This document shows positions 54,124 to 64,000 of a DNA stretch of 64,000 bases, in pieces. Position numbers and translations under genes: made by a program. The notes below the pieces were generated by a model. The model had not been told where the DNA came from, did no database searches, and worked only from the letters and a program-made list of their open reading frames with translations. The DNA lies in contig OZ059895.1 of assembly GCA_964057225.1 (NCBI GenBank), forward strand, positions 9,796,001 to 9,860,000. Direction: 5' to 3'. Origin of the DNA: Auanema rhodensis (Eukaryota > Nematoda > Chromadorea > Rhabditida > Rhabditidae). Each line of letters begins with the position of its first letter. Position 1 is the stretch's first letter.

Positions 54124-54470
54124 CTCATCAAAACAAACATTGTTTAAACACTATGCAACTATGAAACCTTTTTTAATTTATTGTATTTGGAGCTCATAAG
54201 AGTTGATATCATCGAGGGATCCAGATGGAAGGTGGAAAATTACATAACTAACATGAAATTGGAAAAAAAACTATAACGAGGATAAGTAGGTAAACCATTG
54301 AATATCAGATATTTTCGCTTACGACCATACCACGTTACAAGTACGCCATACAGCTGATTTTCAATTTTATCTCTTCCGTAACAAATGTTTTCAATTTTCA
54401 AGCACTTTTACTTAGATAGCTCAACCAAAGGAAAGCAAATTATCTTCAATTTTATTTCTATATTACAGTT
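54071..54470 (+). repeat. Rare monomer type M136 (TTTCTCATC / AAGAGTTG)
   Basis: This type has TTTCTCATC, CATAAGAGTTGATATC, ATCGAGGG and a private CACGTTACAAG tail. It occurs three times: here, at 59678 (with a CATGCAACTG tail) and at 63682 (cut by the window end). Each time it follows a monomer whose tail carries GAAAATAACATAAC or its derivative. Confidence 0.85.
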
Positions 54471-55474
54471 ATAAACCAGTAGATAATGAACCTTCATCTT
54501 GACTTTACTGTTTCTATCCATTTCCTATCGAAACAAACATTGTTTAAACACTATACAACTGTGAAACCTTTTTTAATTTATTGTTATTGGAGCTCATAAA
54601 ATTTGATATCATCGAGGGATCCAGATGGAAGGTGGAAAATTACATAACTAACATGAAATTGGAAAAATAACTATAACGGGGATAAGTATGTTAACGATTG
54701 AATATCAGATATTTTCGCTTACGACCATACCACGTTGAAATCACGCCATACAGCTGATTTTCAATTTTATCTCTTCCGTAACATATGTTTTCAATTTTCA
54801 AGCAGTTTTACTTAAATAGCTCAACCGAAGGAGAGCAAATTATCTTCAATCTCATTTCTATATTACAGTTATAAACCAGTAGTTGTTGAACCTTCATCTT
54901 AACTTTACTGTTTCTATCTATTTCCTATCGAAACAAACATTGTTTAAACACTATGCAACTATGAAACCTTTTTTAATTTATTGTATTTGGAGCTCATAAG
55001 AATTGATATCTTTGAGGGATCCAGATGAAACGTGGAAAGTTACATAACTAACATGAAATTGGAAAAAAAAACTATAACGGGGATAAGTATGTTAACGATT
55101 GAATATCAGATATTTTCGCTTACGACCATATCACGTTGAAAGTACGCCATACAGCTGATTTTCAATTTTATCTCTTCCGTAACATATGTTTTCAATTTTC
55201 AAGCAGTTTTACTTAAATAGCTCAACCAAAGGAGAGCAAATTATCTTCAATCTTATTTCTATATTACAGTTATAAACCAGTAGTTGTTGAACCTTCATCT
55301 TAACTTTACTGTTTCTATCTATTTCCTATCAAAACAAACATTGTTTAAACACTATGCAACTATGAAACCTTTTTTAATTTATTCTATTTGGAGCTCATAA
55401 AATTTGATATCATTGAGGGATCCAGATGAAACGTGGAAAATTACATAACTAACATGAAATTGGAAAAAAAAGTA
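54471..55474 (+). repeat. Segment M137-M139
   Basis: Monomer starts are 54471, 54871 and 55272. M137 has a private TTGTTATTGGAG and GAAATCACGCC. M138 has ATATCTTTGAGG. M139 has TTATTCTATTTGG, then acquires the CATGCAACTG tail where it joins the 6-monomer block. M138-M139 resemble M60-M61 at an offset of 31,251 bp. Confidence 0.8.
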
Positions 55475-58088
55475 TAACGAGGATAAGTAGGTAAACCATT
55501 GAATATCAGATATTTTCGCTTACGACCATACCACGTTGAAAGTACGCCATGCAACTGATTTTCAATTTTATCTTTTCCGTAACAAATGTTTTCAATTTTC
55601 AAACAGTTTTACTTAGATAGCTCAACCGAGGGAAAGCAAATTATCTTCAATTTTATTTCTATATTACAGTTATAAACCAGTAGGTAATGAACCTTCATCT
55701 TGAATTTACTTATTCTATCCATTTCCTATCAAAACAAACATTGTTCAAACACTATGCAACTATGAAACCTTTTTTAATTTATTGTATTTGGAGCTCATAA
55801 GATTTGATATCATCGAGGGATCCAGATGGAAGGTGGAAAATTACATAACTAACATGAAATTGGAAAAAAAACCATAACGGGGATAAGTATGTTAACGATT
55901 GAATATCAGATATTTTCGCTTACGACCATACCACGTTAAAAGTACGCCATACAGCTGATTTTCAATTTTATCTCTTCCGTAACAAATCTTCTCAATTTTC
56001 AAGCAGTTCTACTTAGATAGCTCAACCAAAGGAGAGCAAATTATCTTCAATCTTATTTCCATATTACAGTTATAAACCAGTAGTTGTTGAACCTTCATCT
56101 TAACTTTACTGTTTCTATCTATTTCCTATCAAAACAAACATTGTTTAAACACTATGCAACTATGAAACCTTTTTTAATTTATTGTATTTGGAGCTCATAA
56201 GAATTGATATTCATTGAGGAATCCAGATGAAACGTGGAAAGTTACATAACTAACATGAAATTGGAAAAAAAACTATAACGGGGATAAGTATGTTAACGAT
56301 TGAATATCAGATATTTTCGCTTACGACCATACCACGTTGAAAGTACGCCATACAGCTGACTTTCAATTTTATCTCTTCCGTAACATATGTTTTCAATTTT
56401 CAAGCAGTTTTACTTAAATAGCTCAACCAAAGGAAAGCAAATTATCTTCAATCTCATTTCTATATTACAGTTATAAACCAGTAGTTGTTGAACCTTCATC
56501 TTAACTTTACTGTTTCTATCTATTTCCTATCGAAACAAACATTGTTCAAACACTATGCAACTATGAAAACTTTTTTAATTTATTGTATTTGGAGCTCATA
56601 AAATTTGATATCATTGAGGGATCCAGATGAAACGTGGAAAATTACATAACTAACATGAAATTGGAAAAAAAAGTATAACGAGGATAAGTAGGTAAACCAT
56701 TGAATATCAGATATTTTCGCTTACGACCATACCACGTTGAAAGTACGCCATACAGCTGATTTTCAATTTTATCTCTTCCGTAACATATGTTTTCAATTTT
56801 CAAGCAGTTTTACTTAAATAGTTCAACCAAAGGAGAGCAAATTATCTTCAATCTCATTTCTATATTACAGTTATAAACCAGTAGTTGTTGAACCTTCATC
56901 TTAACTTTACTGTTTCTATCTATTTCCTATCGAAACAAACATTGTTTAAACACTATGCAACTATGAAACCTTTTTTAATTTATTGTATTTGGAGCTCATA
57001 AGAATTGATATCATTGAGGGATCCAGATGAAACGTGGAAAGTTACATAACTAACATGAAATTGGAAAAAAAAACTATAACGGGGATAAGTATGTTAACGA
57101 TTGAATATCAGATATTTTCGCTTACGACCATATCACGTTGAAAATACGCCATACAGCTGATTTTCAATTTTATCTCTTCCGTAACATATGTTTTCAATTT
57201 TCAAGCAGTTTTACTTAAATAGCTCAACCAAAGGAGAGCAAATTATCTTCAATCTTATTTCTATATTACAGTTATAAACCAGTAGTTGTTGAACCTTCAT
57301 CTTAACTTTACTGTTTCTATCTATTTCCTATCAAAACAAACATTGTTTAAACACTATGCAACTATGAAACCTTTTTTAATTTATTCTATTTGGAGCTCAT
57401 AAAATTTGATATCATTGAGGGATCCAGATGAAACGTGGAAAATTACATAACTAACATGAAATTGGAAAAAAAAGTATAACGAGGATAAGTAGGTAAACCA
57501 TTGAATATCAGATATTTTCGCTTACGACCATACCACGTTGAAAGTACGCCATACAGCTGATTTTCAATTTTATCTCTTCCGTAACAAATGTTTTCAATTT
57601 TCAAGCACTTTTACTTAGATAGCTCCACCAAAGGAAAGCAAATTATCTTCAATTTTATTTCTATATTACAGTTATAAACCAGTAGATAATGAACCTTCAT
57701 CTTGAATTTACTTATTCTATCTATTTCCTATCGAAACAAACATTGTTTAAACACTATACAACTGTGAAACCTTTTTTAATTTATTGTATTTGGAGCTCAT
57801 AAAATTTGATATCATCGAGGGATCCAGATGGAACGTGGAAAATTACATAACTAACATGAAATTGGAGAAAAAAACTATAACGAGGATAAGTAGGTAAACC
57901 ATTGAATATCAGATATTTTCGCTTACGACCATACCACGTTGAAAGTACGCCATGCAACTGATTTTCAATTTTATCTTTTCCGTAACAAATGTTTTCAATT
58001 TTCAAACAGTTTTACTTAGATAGCTCAACCGAGGGAAAGCAAATTATCTTCAATTTTATTTCTATATTACAGTTATAAACCAGTAGGT
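55475..58088 (+). repeat. 6-monomer HOR block, distal copy (M139 tail to M146 start)
   Basis: Monomer starts are 55672, 56072, 56473, 56873, 57274 and 57674. It matches 24625-27238 without net length change. Examples of private substitutions are GATATTCATTG near 56207, GCTGACTTTC near 56355 and GAAAATACGCC near 57140. Two very similar blocks about 31 kb apart, separated by different HOR types, indicate long-range exchange or an older, larger HOR since broken up. Confidence 0.9.
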
Positions 58089-60469
58089 AATGAACCTTCA
58101 TCTTGAATTTACTTATTCTATCCATTTCCTATCAAAACAAACATTGTTCAAACACTATGCAACTATGAAACCTTTTTTAATTTATTGTATTTGGAGCTCA
58201 TAAGATTTGATATCATCGAGGGATCAAGATGGAAGGTGGAAAATTACATAACTAACATGAAATTGGAAAAAAAACCATAACGGGGATAAGTATGTTAACG
58301 ATTGAATATCAGATATTTTCGCTTACGACCATACCACGTTGAAAGTACGCCATACAGCTGATTTTCAATTTTATCTCTTCCGTAACAAATCTTCTCAATA
58401 TTCAAGCAGTTCTACTTAGATAGCTCAACCAAAGGAAAGCAAATTATCTTCAATTTTATTTCTATATTACAGTTATAAACCAGTAGGTAATGAAACCTTC
58501 ATCTTGAATTTACTGTTTCTATCTATTTCCTATCAAAACAAACATTGTTTAAACACTATGCAACTGTGAAACCTTTTTTAATTTATTGTATTTGGAGCTC
58601 ATAAAATTTGATATCATCGAGAGATCCAGATGGAACGTGGAAAATTACATAACTAACATGAAATTGGAAAAAAAAGTATAACAAGGATAAGTATGTTAAC
58701 GATTGAATATCAGATATTTTCGCTTACGACCATACCACGTTGAAAGTACGCCATACAGCTGATTTTCAATTTTATCTTTTCCGTAACAAATGTTTTCAAT
58801 TTTCAAGCACTTTTACTTAGATAGCTCAACCAAAGGAAAGCAAATTATCTTCAATTTTATTTCTATATTACAGTTATAAACCAGTAGGTAATGAAACCTT
58901 CATCTTGAATTTACTGTTTCTATCTATTTCCTATCGAAACAAACATTGTTCAAACACTATGCAACTATGAAACCTTTTTTAATTTATTGTATTTGGAGCT
59001 TATAGAATTTGATATCATCGAGGGATCCAGATGGAACGTGGAAAATTACATAACTAACATGAAATTGGAAAAAAAAGTATAACAAGGATAAGTATGTTAA
59101 CGATTGAATATCAGATATTTTCGCTTACGACCATACCACGTTGAAAGTACGCCATACAGCTGATTTTCAATTTTATCTTTTCCGTAACAAATGTTTTCAA
59201 TTTTCAAGCACTTTTACTTAGATAGCTCAACCAAAGGAAAGCAAATTATCTTCAATTTTATTTCTATATTACAGTTATAAACCAGTAGGTAATGAAACCT
59301 TCATCTTGAATTTACTGTTTCTATCTATTTCCTATCAAAACAAACATTGTTTAAACACTATGCAACTGTGAAACCTTTTTTAATTTATTGTATTTGGAGC
59401 TCATAAAATTTGATATCATTGAGGGATCCAGATGAAACGTGGAAAATAACATAACTAACATGAAATTGGAAAAAAAAGTATAACGAGGATAAGTAGGTAA
59501 ACCATTGAATATCAGATATTTTCGCTCACGACCATACCACGTTGAAAGTACGCCATACAGCTGATTTTCAATTTTATCTCTTCCGTAACATATGTTTTCA
59601 ATTTTCAAGCAGTTTTACTTAAATAGCTCAACCAAAGGAGAGCAAATTATCTTCAATCTTATTTCTATATTACAGTTATAAACCAGTAGTTGTTGAACCT
59701 TCATCTTAACTTTACTGTTTCTATCTATTTCTCATCAAAACAAACATTGTTTAAACACTATGCAACTATGAAACCTTTTTTAATTTATTGTATTTGGAGC
59801 TCATAAGAGTTGATATCATCGAGGGATCCAGATGGAAGGTGGAAAATTACATAACTAACATGAAATTGGAAAAAAAACTATAACGAGGATAAGTAGGTAA
59901 ACCATTGAATATCAGATATTTTCGCTTACGACCATACCACGTTGAAAGTACGCCATGCAACTGATTTTCAATTTTATCTTTTCCGTAACAAATGTTTTCA
60001 ATTTTCAAACAGTTTTACTTAGATAGCTCAACCGAGGGAAAGCAAATTATCTTCAATTTTATTTCTATATTACAGTTATAAACCAGTAGGTAATGAACCT
60101 TCATCTTGAATTTACTTATTCTATCCATTTCCTATCAAAACAAACATTGTTCAAACACTATGCAACTATGAAACCTTTTTTAATTTATTGTATTTGGAGC
60201 TCATAAGATTTGATATCATCGAGGGATCAAGATGGAAGGTGGAAAATTACATAACTAACATGAAATTGGAAAAAAAACCATAACGGGGATAAGTATGTTA
60301 ACAATTGAATATCAGATATTTTCGCTTACGACCATACCACGTTGAAAGTACGCCATACAGCTGATTTTCAATTTTATCTCTTCCGTAACAAATCTTCTCA
60401 ATTTTCAAGCAGTTCTACTTAGATAGCTCAACCAAAGGAAAGCAAATTATCTTCAATTTTATTTCTATA
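58075..60469 (+). repeat. Segment M146-M151, including a 5-monomer repeat
   Basis: Monomer starts are 58075, 58475, 58876, 59277, 59678 and 60078. M146-M148 recur as M151-M153 at 2,003 bp: G2 with GATCAAG and CACGTTGAAAG, followed by two G heads. Private changes are TTCTCAATATTC near 58392, GAGAGATCC near 58619 (BamHI lost), AGCTTATAGAATTTG near 58997 and TTAACAATTG near 60299. M149 and M150 are hybrids described separately. Confidence 0.82.
59277..60077 (+). repeat. Hybrid monomers M149-M150
   Basis: M149 begins as a G head with GTTTAAACACTATGCAACTG, then switches between about 59371 and 59420 into the ATTGAGGG/GAAAATAACATAAC/TTCGCTCACG tail of M135. M150 starts as the TTTCTCATC type of M136 (offset 5,607 bp) and switches before 59957 into CATGCAACTG/CAAACAG. 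Together they look like a two-monomer tract from the 54-kb region inserted into the 58-60-kb G2 module. Confidence 0.82.
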
Positions 60470-63070
60470 TTACAGTTATAAACCAGTAGGTAATGAAACC
60501 TTCATCTTGAATTTACTGTTTCTATCTATTTCCTATCAAAACAAACATTGTTTAAACACTATGCAACTGTGAAACCTTTTTTAATTTATTGTATTTGGAG
60601 CTCATAAAATTTGATATCATCGAGGGATCCAGATGGAACGTGGAAAATTACATAACTAACATGAAATTGGAAAAAAAAGTATAACAAGGATAAGTATGTT
60701 AACGATTGAATATCAGATATTTTCGCTTACGACCATACCACGTTGAAAGTACGCCATACAGCTGATTTTCAATTTTATCTTTTCCGTAACAAATGTTTTC
60801 AATTTTCAAGCACTTTTACTTAGATAGCTCAACCAAAGGAAAGCAAATTATCTTCAATTTTATTTCTATATTACAGTTATAAACCAGTAGGTAATGAAAC
60901 CTTCATCTTGAATTTACTGTTTCTATCTATTTCCTATCGAAACAAACATTGTTCAAACACTATGCAACTATGAAACCTTTTTTAATTTATTGTATTTGGA
61001 GCTCATAAAATTTGATATCATCGAGGGATCCAGATGGAACGTGGAAAATTACATAACTAACATGAAATTGGAAAAAAAAGTATAACAAGGATAAGTATGT
61101 TAACGATTGAATATCAGATATTTTCGCTTACGACCATACCACGTTGAAAGTACGCCATACAGCTGATTTTCAATTTTATCTTTTCCGTAACAAATGTTTT
61201 CAATTTTCAAGCACTTTTACTTAGATAGCTCAACCAAAGGAAAGCAAATTATCTTCAATTTTATTTCTATATTACAGTTATAAACCAGTAGGTAATGAAA
61301 CCTTCATCTTGAATTTACTGTTTCTATCTATTTCCTATCAAAACAAACATTGTTCAAACACTATGCAACTATGAAACCTTTTTTAATTTATTGTATTTGG
61401 AGCTCATAAAATTTGATATCATCGAGGGATCCAGATGGAACGAGGAAAATTACATAACTGAAATGAAATTGGAAAAAAAAGTATAACAAGGATAAGTATG
61501 TTAACGATTAAATATCAGATATTTTCGTTTACGACCATACCACGTTGAAAGTACGCCATACAGCTGATTTTCAATTTTATCTTTTCCGTAACAAATGTTT
61601 TCAATTTTCAAGCACTTTTACTTAGATAGCTCAACCAAAGGAAAGCAAATTATCTTCAATTTTATTTCTATATTACAGTTATAAACCAGTAGATAATGAA
61701 CCTTCATCTTGACTTTACTGTTTCTATCTATTTCCTATCGAAACAAACATTGTTTAAACACTATACAACTGTGAAACCTTTTTTAATTTATTGTATTTGT
61801 AGCTCATAAAATTTGATATCATCGAGGGATCCAGATGGAAGGTGGAAAATTACATAACTAACATGAAATTGGAAAAATAACTATAACGGGGATAAGTATG
61901 TTAACGATTGAATATCAGATATTTTCGCTTACGACCATACCAAGTTGAAATTACGCCGTACAGCTGATTTTCAATTTTATCTCTTCCGTAACATATGTTT
62001 TCAATTTTTAAGCAGTTTTACTTAAATAGCTCAACCAAAGGAGAGCAAATTATCTTCAATCTTATTTCTATATTACAGTTATAAACCAGTAGTTGTTGAA
62101 CCTTCATCTTAACTTTACTGTTTCTATCTATTTCCTATCAAAACAAACATTGTTTAAACACTATACAACTGTGAAACCTTTTTTAATTTATTGTATTTGG
62201 AGCTCATAATATTTGATATCATCGAGGGATCCAGATGGAAGGTGGAAAATTACATAACTAACATGAAATTGGAAAAAAAAGTATAACAAGGAGAAGTATG
62301 TTAACGATTGAATATCAGATATTTTCGCTTACGACCATACCACGATGAAAGTACGCCATACAGCTGATTTTCAATTTTATCTCTTCCGTAACATATGTTT
62401 TCAATTTTCAAGCACTTTTACTCAGATAGCTCAACCAAAGGAAAGCAAATTATCTTCAATTTTATTTTTATATTACAGTTATAAACCAAAAGATAATGAA
62501 CCTTAATCTTGACTTTACTGTTTCTATCCATTTCCTATCGAAACAAACATTGTTTAAACACTATGCAATTATGAAACCTTTTTTAATTTATTGTATTTGG
62601 AGCTCATAAGAATTGATATCATTGAGGGATCCAGATGAAACGTGGAAAATTACATAACTAACATGAAATTGGAAAAAAAAACTATAACGGGGATAAGTAT
62701 GTTAACGATTGAATATCAGATATTTTCGCTTATCGCTATATCACGTTGAAAGTATGCCATACAGCTGATTTTTAATTTTATCTCTTCCGTAACATATGTT
62801 TTCAATTTTCAAGCAGTTTCACTTAAATAGCTCAACCAAAGGAGAGCAAATTATCTTCAATCTTATTTCTATATTACAGTTATAAACCAGTAGTTGTTGA
62901 ACCTTCATCTTAACTTTACTGTTTCTATCTATTTCCTATCGAAACAAACATTATTCAAACACTATGCAACTATGAAACCTTTTTTAATTTATTGTATTTG
63001 GAGCTCATAAAATTTGATATCATTGAGGGATCCAGATGAAACGTGGAAAATAACATAACTAACATGAAAT
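60470..63070 (+). repeat. 10-monomer HOR, copy 3, partial (M152 to M158 middle)
   Basis: Monomer starts are 60478, 60879, 61280, 61681, 62081, 62481 and 62882. It aligns with 51259-53859 at an offset of 9,211 bp. The M153 equivalent lacks the GAAATTAAAAAA variant. Private substitutions are ACGCCGTACAG near 61954, CCTTAATCTTG near 62501, TGCAATTATG near 62565 and GATTTTTAATTTT near 62766. It ends inside hybrid M158. Confidence 0.88.
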
Positions 63071-63281
63071 TGGAAAAAAAACTATAACGAGGATAAGTAG
63101 GTAAACCATTGAATATCAGATATTTTCGCTTACGACCATACCACGTTACAAGTACGCCATACAGCTGATTTTCAATTTTATCTCTTCCGTAACAAATGTT
63201 TTCAATTTTCAAGCACTTTTACTTAGATAGCTCAACCAAAGGAGAGCAAATTATCTTCAATCTTATTTCTATATTACAGTT
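62882..63281 (+). repeat. Hybrid monomer M158
   Basis: The head matches M135 (ATTATTCAAAC, GAAAATAACATAAC). From about 63080 it has CTATAACGAGG, CACGTTACAAG and CAAATG, the tail of M136. M159 at 63282 then repeats the complete M135 type, and M160 the M136 type (offset 9,611 instead of 9,211). One extra monomer was therefore gained here. Confidence 0.85.
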
Positions 63282-64000
63282 ATAAACCAGTAGTTGTTGA
63301 ACCTTCATCTTAACTTTACTGTTTCTATCTATTTCCTATCGAAACAAACATTATTCAAACACTATGCAACTATGAAACCTTTTTTAATTTATTGTATTTG
63401 GAGCTCATAAAATTTGATATCATTGAGGGATCCAGATGAAACGTGGAAAATAACATAACTAACATGAAATTGGAAAAAAAAGTATAACGAGGATAAGTAG
63501 GTAAACCATTGAATATCAGATATTTTCGCTCACGACCATACCACGTTGAAAGTACGCCATACAGCTGATTTTCAATTTTATCTCTTCCGTAACATATGTT
63601 TTCAATTTTCAAGCAGTTTTACTTAAATAGCTCAACCAAAGGAGAGCAAATTATCTTCAATCTTATTTCTATATTACAGTTATAAACCAGTAGTTGTTGA
63701 ACCTTCATCTTAACTTTACTGTTTCTATCTATTTCTCATCAAAACAAACATTGTTTAAACACTATGCAACTATGAAACCTTTTTTAATTTATTGTATTTG
63801 GAGCTCATAAGAGTTGATATCATCGAGGGATCCAGATGGAAGGTGGAAAATTACATAACTAACATGAAATTGGAAAAAAAACTATAACGAGGATAAGTAG
63901 GTAAACCATTGAATATCAGATATTTTCGCTTACGACCATACCACGTTACAAGTACGCCATACAGCTGATTTTCAATTTTATCTCTTCCGTAACAAATGTT
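63282..64000 (+). repeat. M159 and partial M160
   Basis: M159 (63282-63681) matches M135 and M160 (63682 to window end) matches M136. The array clearly continues beyond the window, because the last bases fall at monomer position 319 with no change in sequence type. Confidence 0.9.

Larger units (their letters stand above)
1..64000 (+). repeat. Satellite DNA array, about 400-bp monomer, 160 head-to-tail copies
   Basis: The motif ATAAACCAGT (ATAAACCAAA in three copies) recurs every 399-402 bp from base 1 to 63682. This gives 159 complete monomers and one 319-bp partial monomer, all in the same orientation with no foreign sequence between them. Length differences come mainly from the A-run near monomer position 193 and from GAACC versus GAAACC near position 20. 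GC of M1 is 30%. Conserved sites in most monomers include SacI GAGCTC, EcoRV GATATC, BamHI GGATCC and PvuII CAGCTG, so a BamHI digest should give a 400-bp ladder. Long arrays of this kind are typical of eukaryotic centromeric or pericentromeric heterochromatin. The family and host are not recognised. No gene is supported anywhere in the array. Confidence 0.98.

Noticed and set aside
10517-63612. Recurrent minus-strand open frames of 60-85 codons, one per some monomers
   Set aside because: They are the same monomer segment read in reverse. The putative start is TTG, not ATG. Most monomers have a stop because the GTATGTTAACG variant creates an in-frame TAA, and A-run length changes shift the frame so the C-termini differ. 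No sign of selection for coding was seen.
1-64000. CRISPR array
   Set aside because: The repeat is 400 bp and contiguous, with no unique spacers. It is a satellite, not short repeats with spacers.
1-64000. Transposon or LTR retroelement as the source of the period
   Set aside because: No terminal inverted repeats, LTR pairs, target-site duplications, reverse transcriptase or transposase frames occur in or between monomers.
1-64000. Ribosomal DNA spacer, telomeric or subtelomeric repeat
   Set aside because: No rRNA segment and no short telomeric motif runs were seen; the array is uniform throughout.

Overview
The whole window is one uninterrupted satellite-DNA array. A single monomer of about 400 bp (usually 400 or 401, range 399-402) repeats head-to-tail on the same strand 159 times, and a 160th copy is cut by the window end. 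I numbered the copies M1 to M160, starting each at the motif ATAAACCAGT. The mean period is 63,681/159 = 400.5 bp and monomer M1 has 30% GC. I see no gene, RNA gene, transposon, inversion, microsatellite tract or non-satellite base anywhere. This architecture (64 kb of AT-rich tandem repeat with layered higher-order repeats, HORs) indicates a eukaryotic nuclear chromosome, most likely centromeric or pericentromeric heterochromatin. I do not recognise the satellite family. An insect or other invertebrate is a guess from AT-richness and style, not shown by the sequence.

Layout. (1) 1-23385 holds two copies of an 11-kb block (1-10976 and 12410-23385) at a constant offset of 12,409 bp, exactly 31 monomers. 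They are separated by a hybrid monomer (10811-11210) and a tandemly amplified trimer (11211-13609). Each 11-kb copy contains older 7- and 8-monomer duplications of about 2.8 and 3.2 kb. (2) 23386-27238 is a 6-monomer (2,403 bp) HOR zone that reappears 30.85 kb downstream at 55475-58088. (3) 25623-44081 is a mosaic of 12-monomer (about 4.81 kb) and 11-monomer (4.41 kb) HORs. (4) 44062-54123 is dominated by a 10-monomer (4,003 bp) HOR in two copies. A third partial copy lies at 60470-63070. (5) 54071-64000 is a mosaic built from modules of zones 2 and 4, ending in locally duplicated monomers.

Monomers fall into a few haplotype classes. They are defined by the start (AGTTGTTGAACC = 'T head', AGGTAATGAAACC = 'G head', AGGTAATGAACC with TTACTTATTC = 'G2 head', AGATAATGAACC = 'A head') and by linked variants in the tail. 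Several monomers are clear hybrids between classes, with the switch inside short identical stretches. This is the expected mark of unequal crossing-over or gene conversion. A large share of class-defining differences are CpG versus TpG/CpA, suggesting past cytosine methylation.

There are no genes to work together. Open frames of 60-85 codons on the minus strand recur only because the monomer recurs. They begin at TTG, are broken in most monomers and frameshift with the A-run, so they are not annotated as coding. The points of interest are the HOR history, a conserved 13-bp dyad, and a speculative tRNA D-arm/A-box-like element in each monomer.
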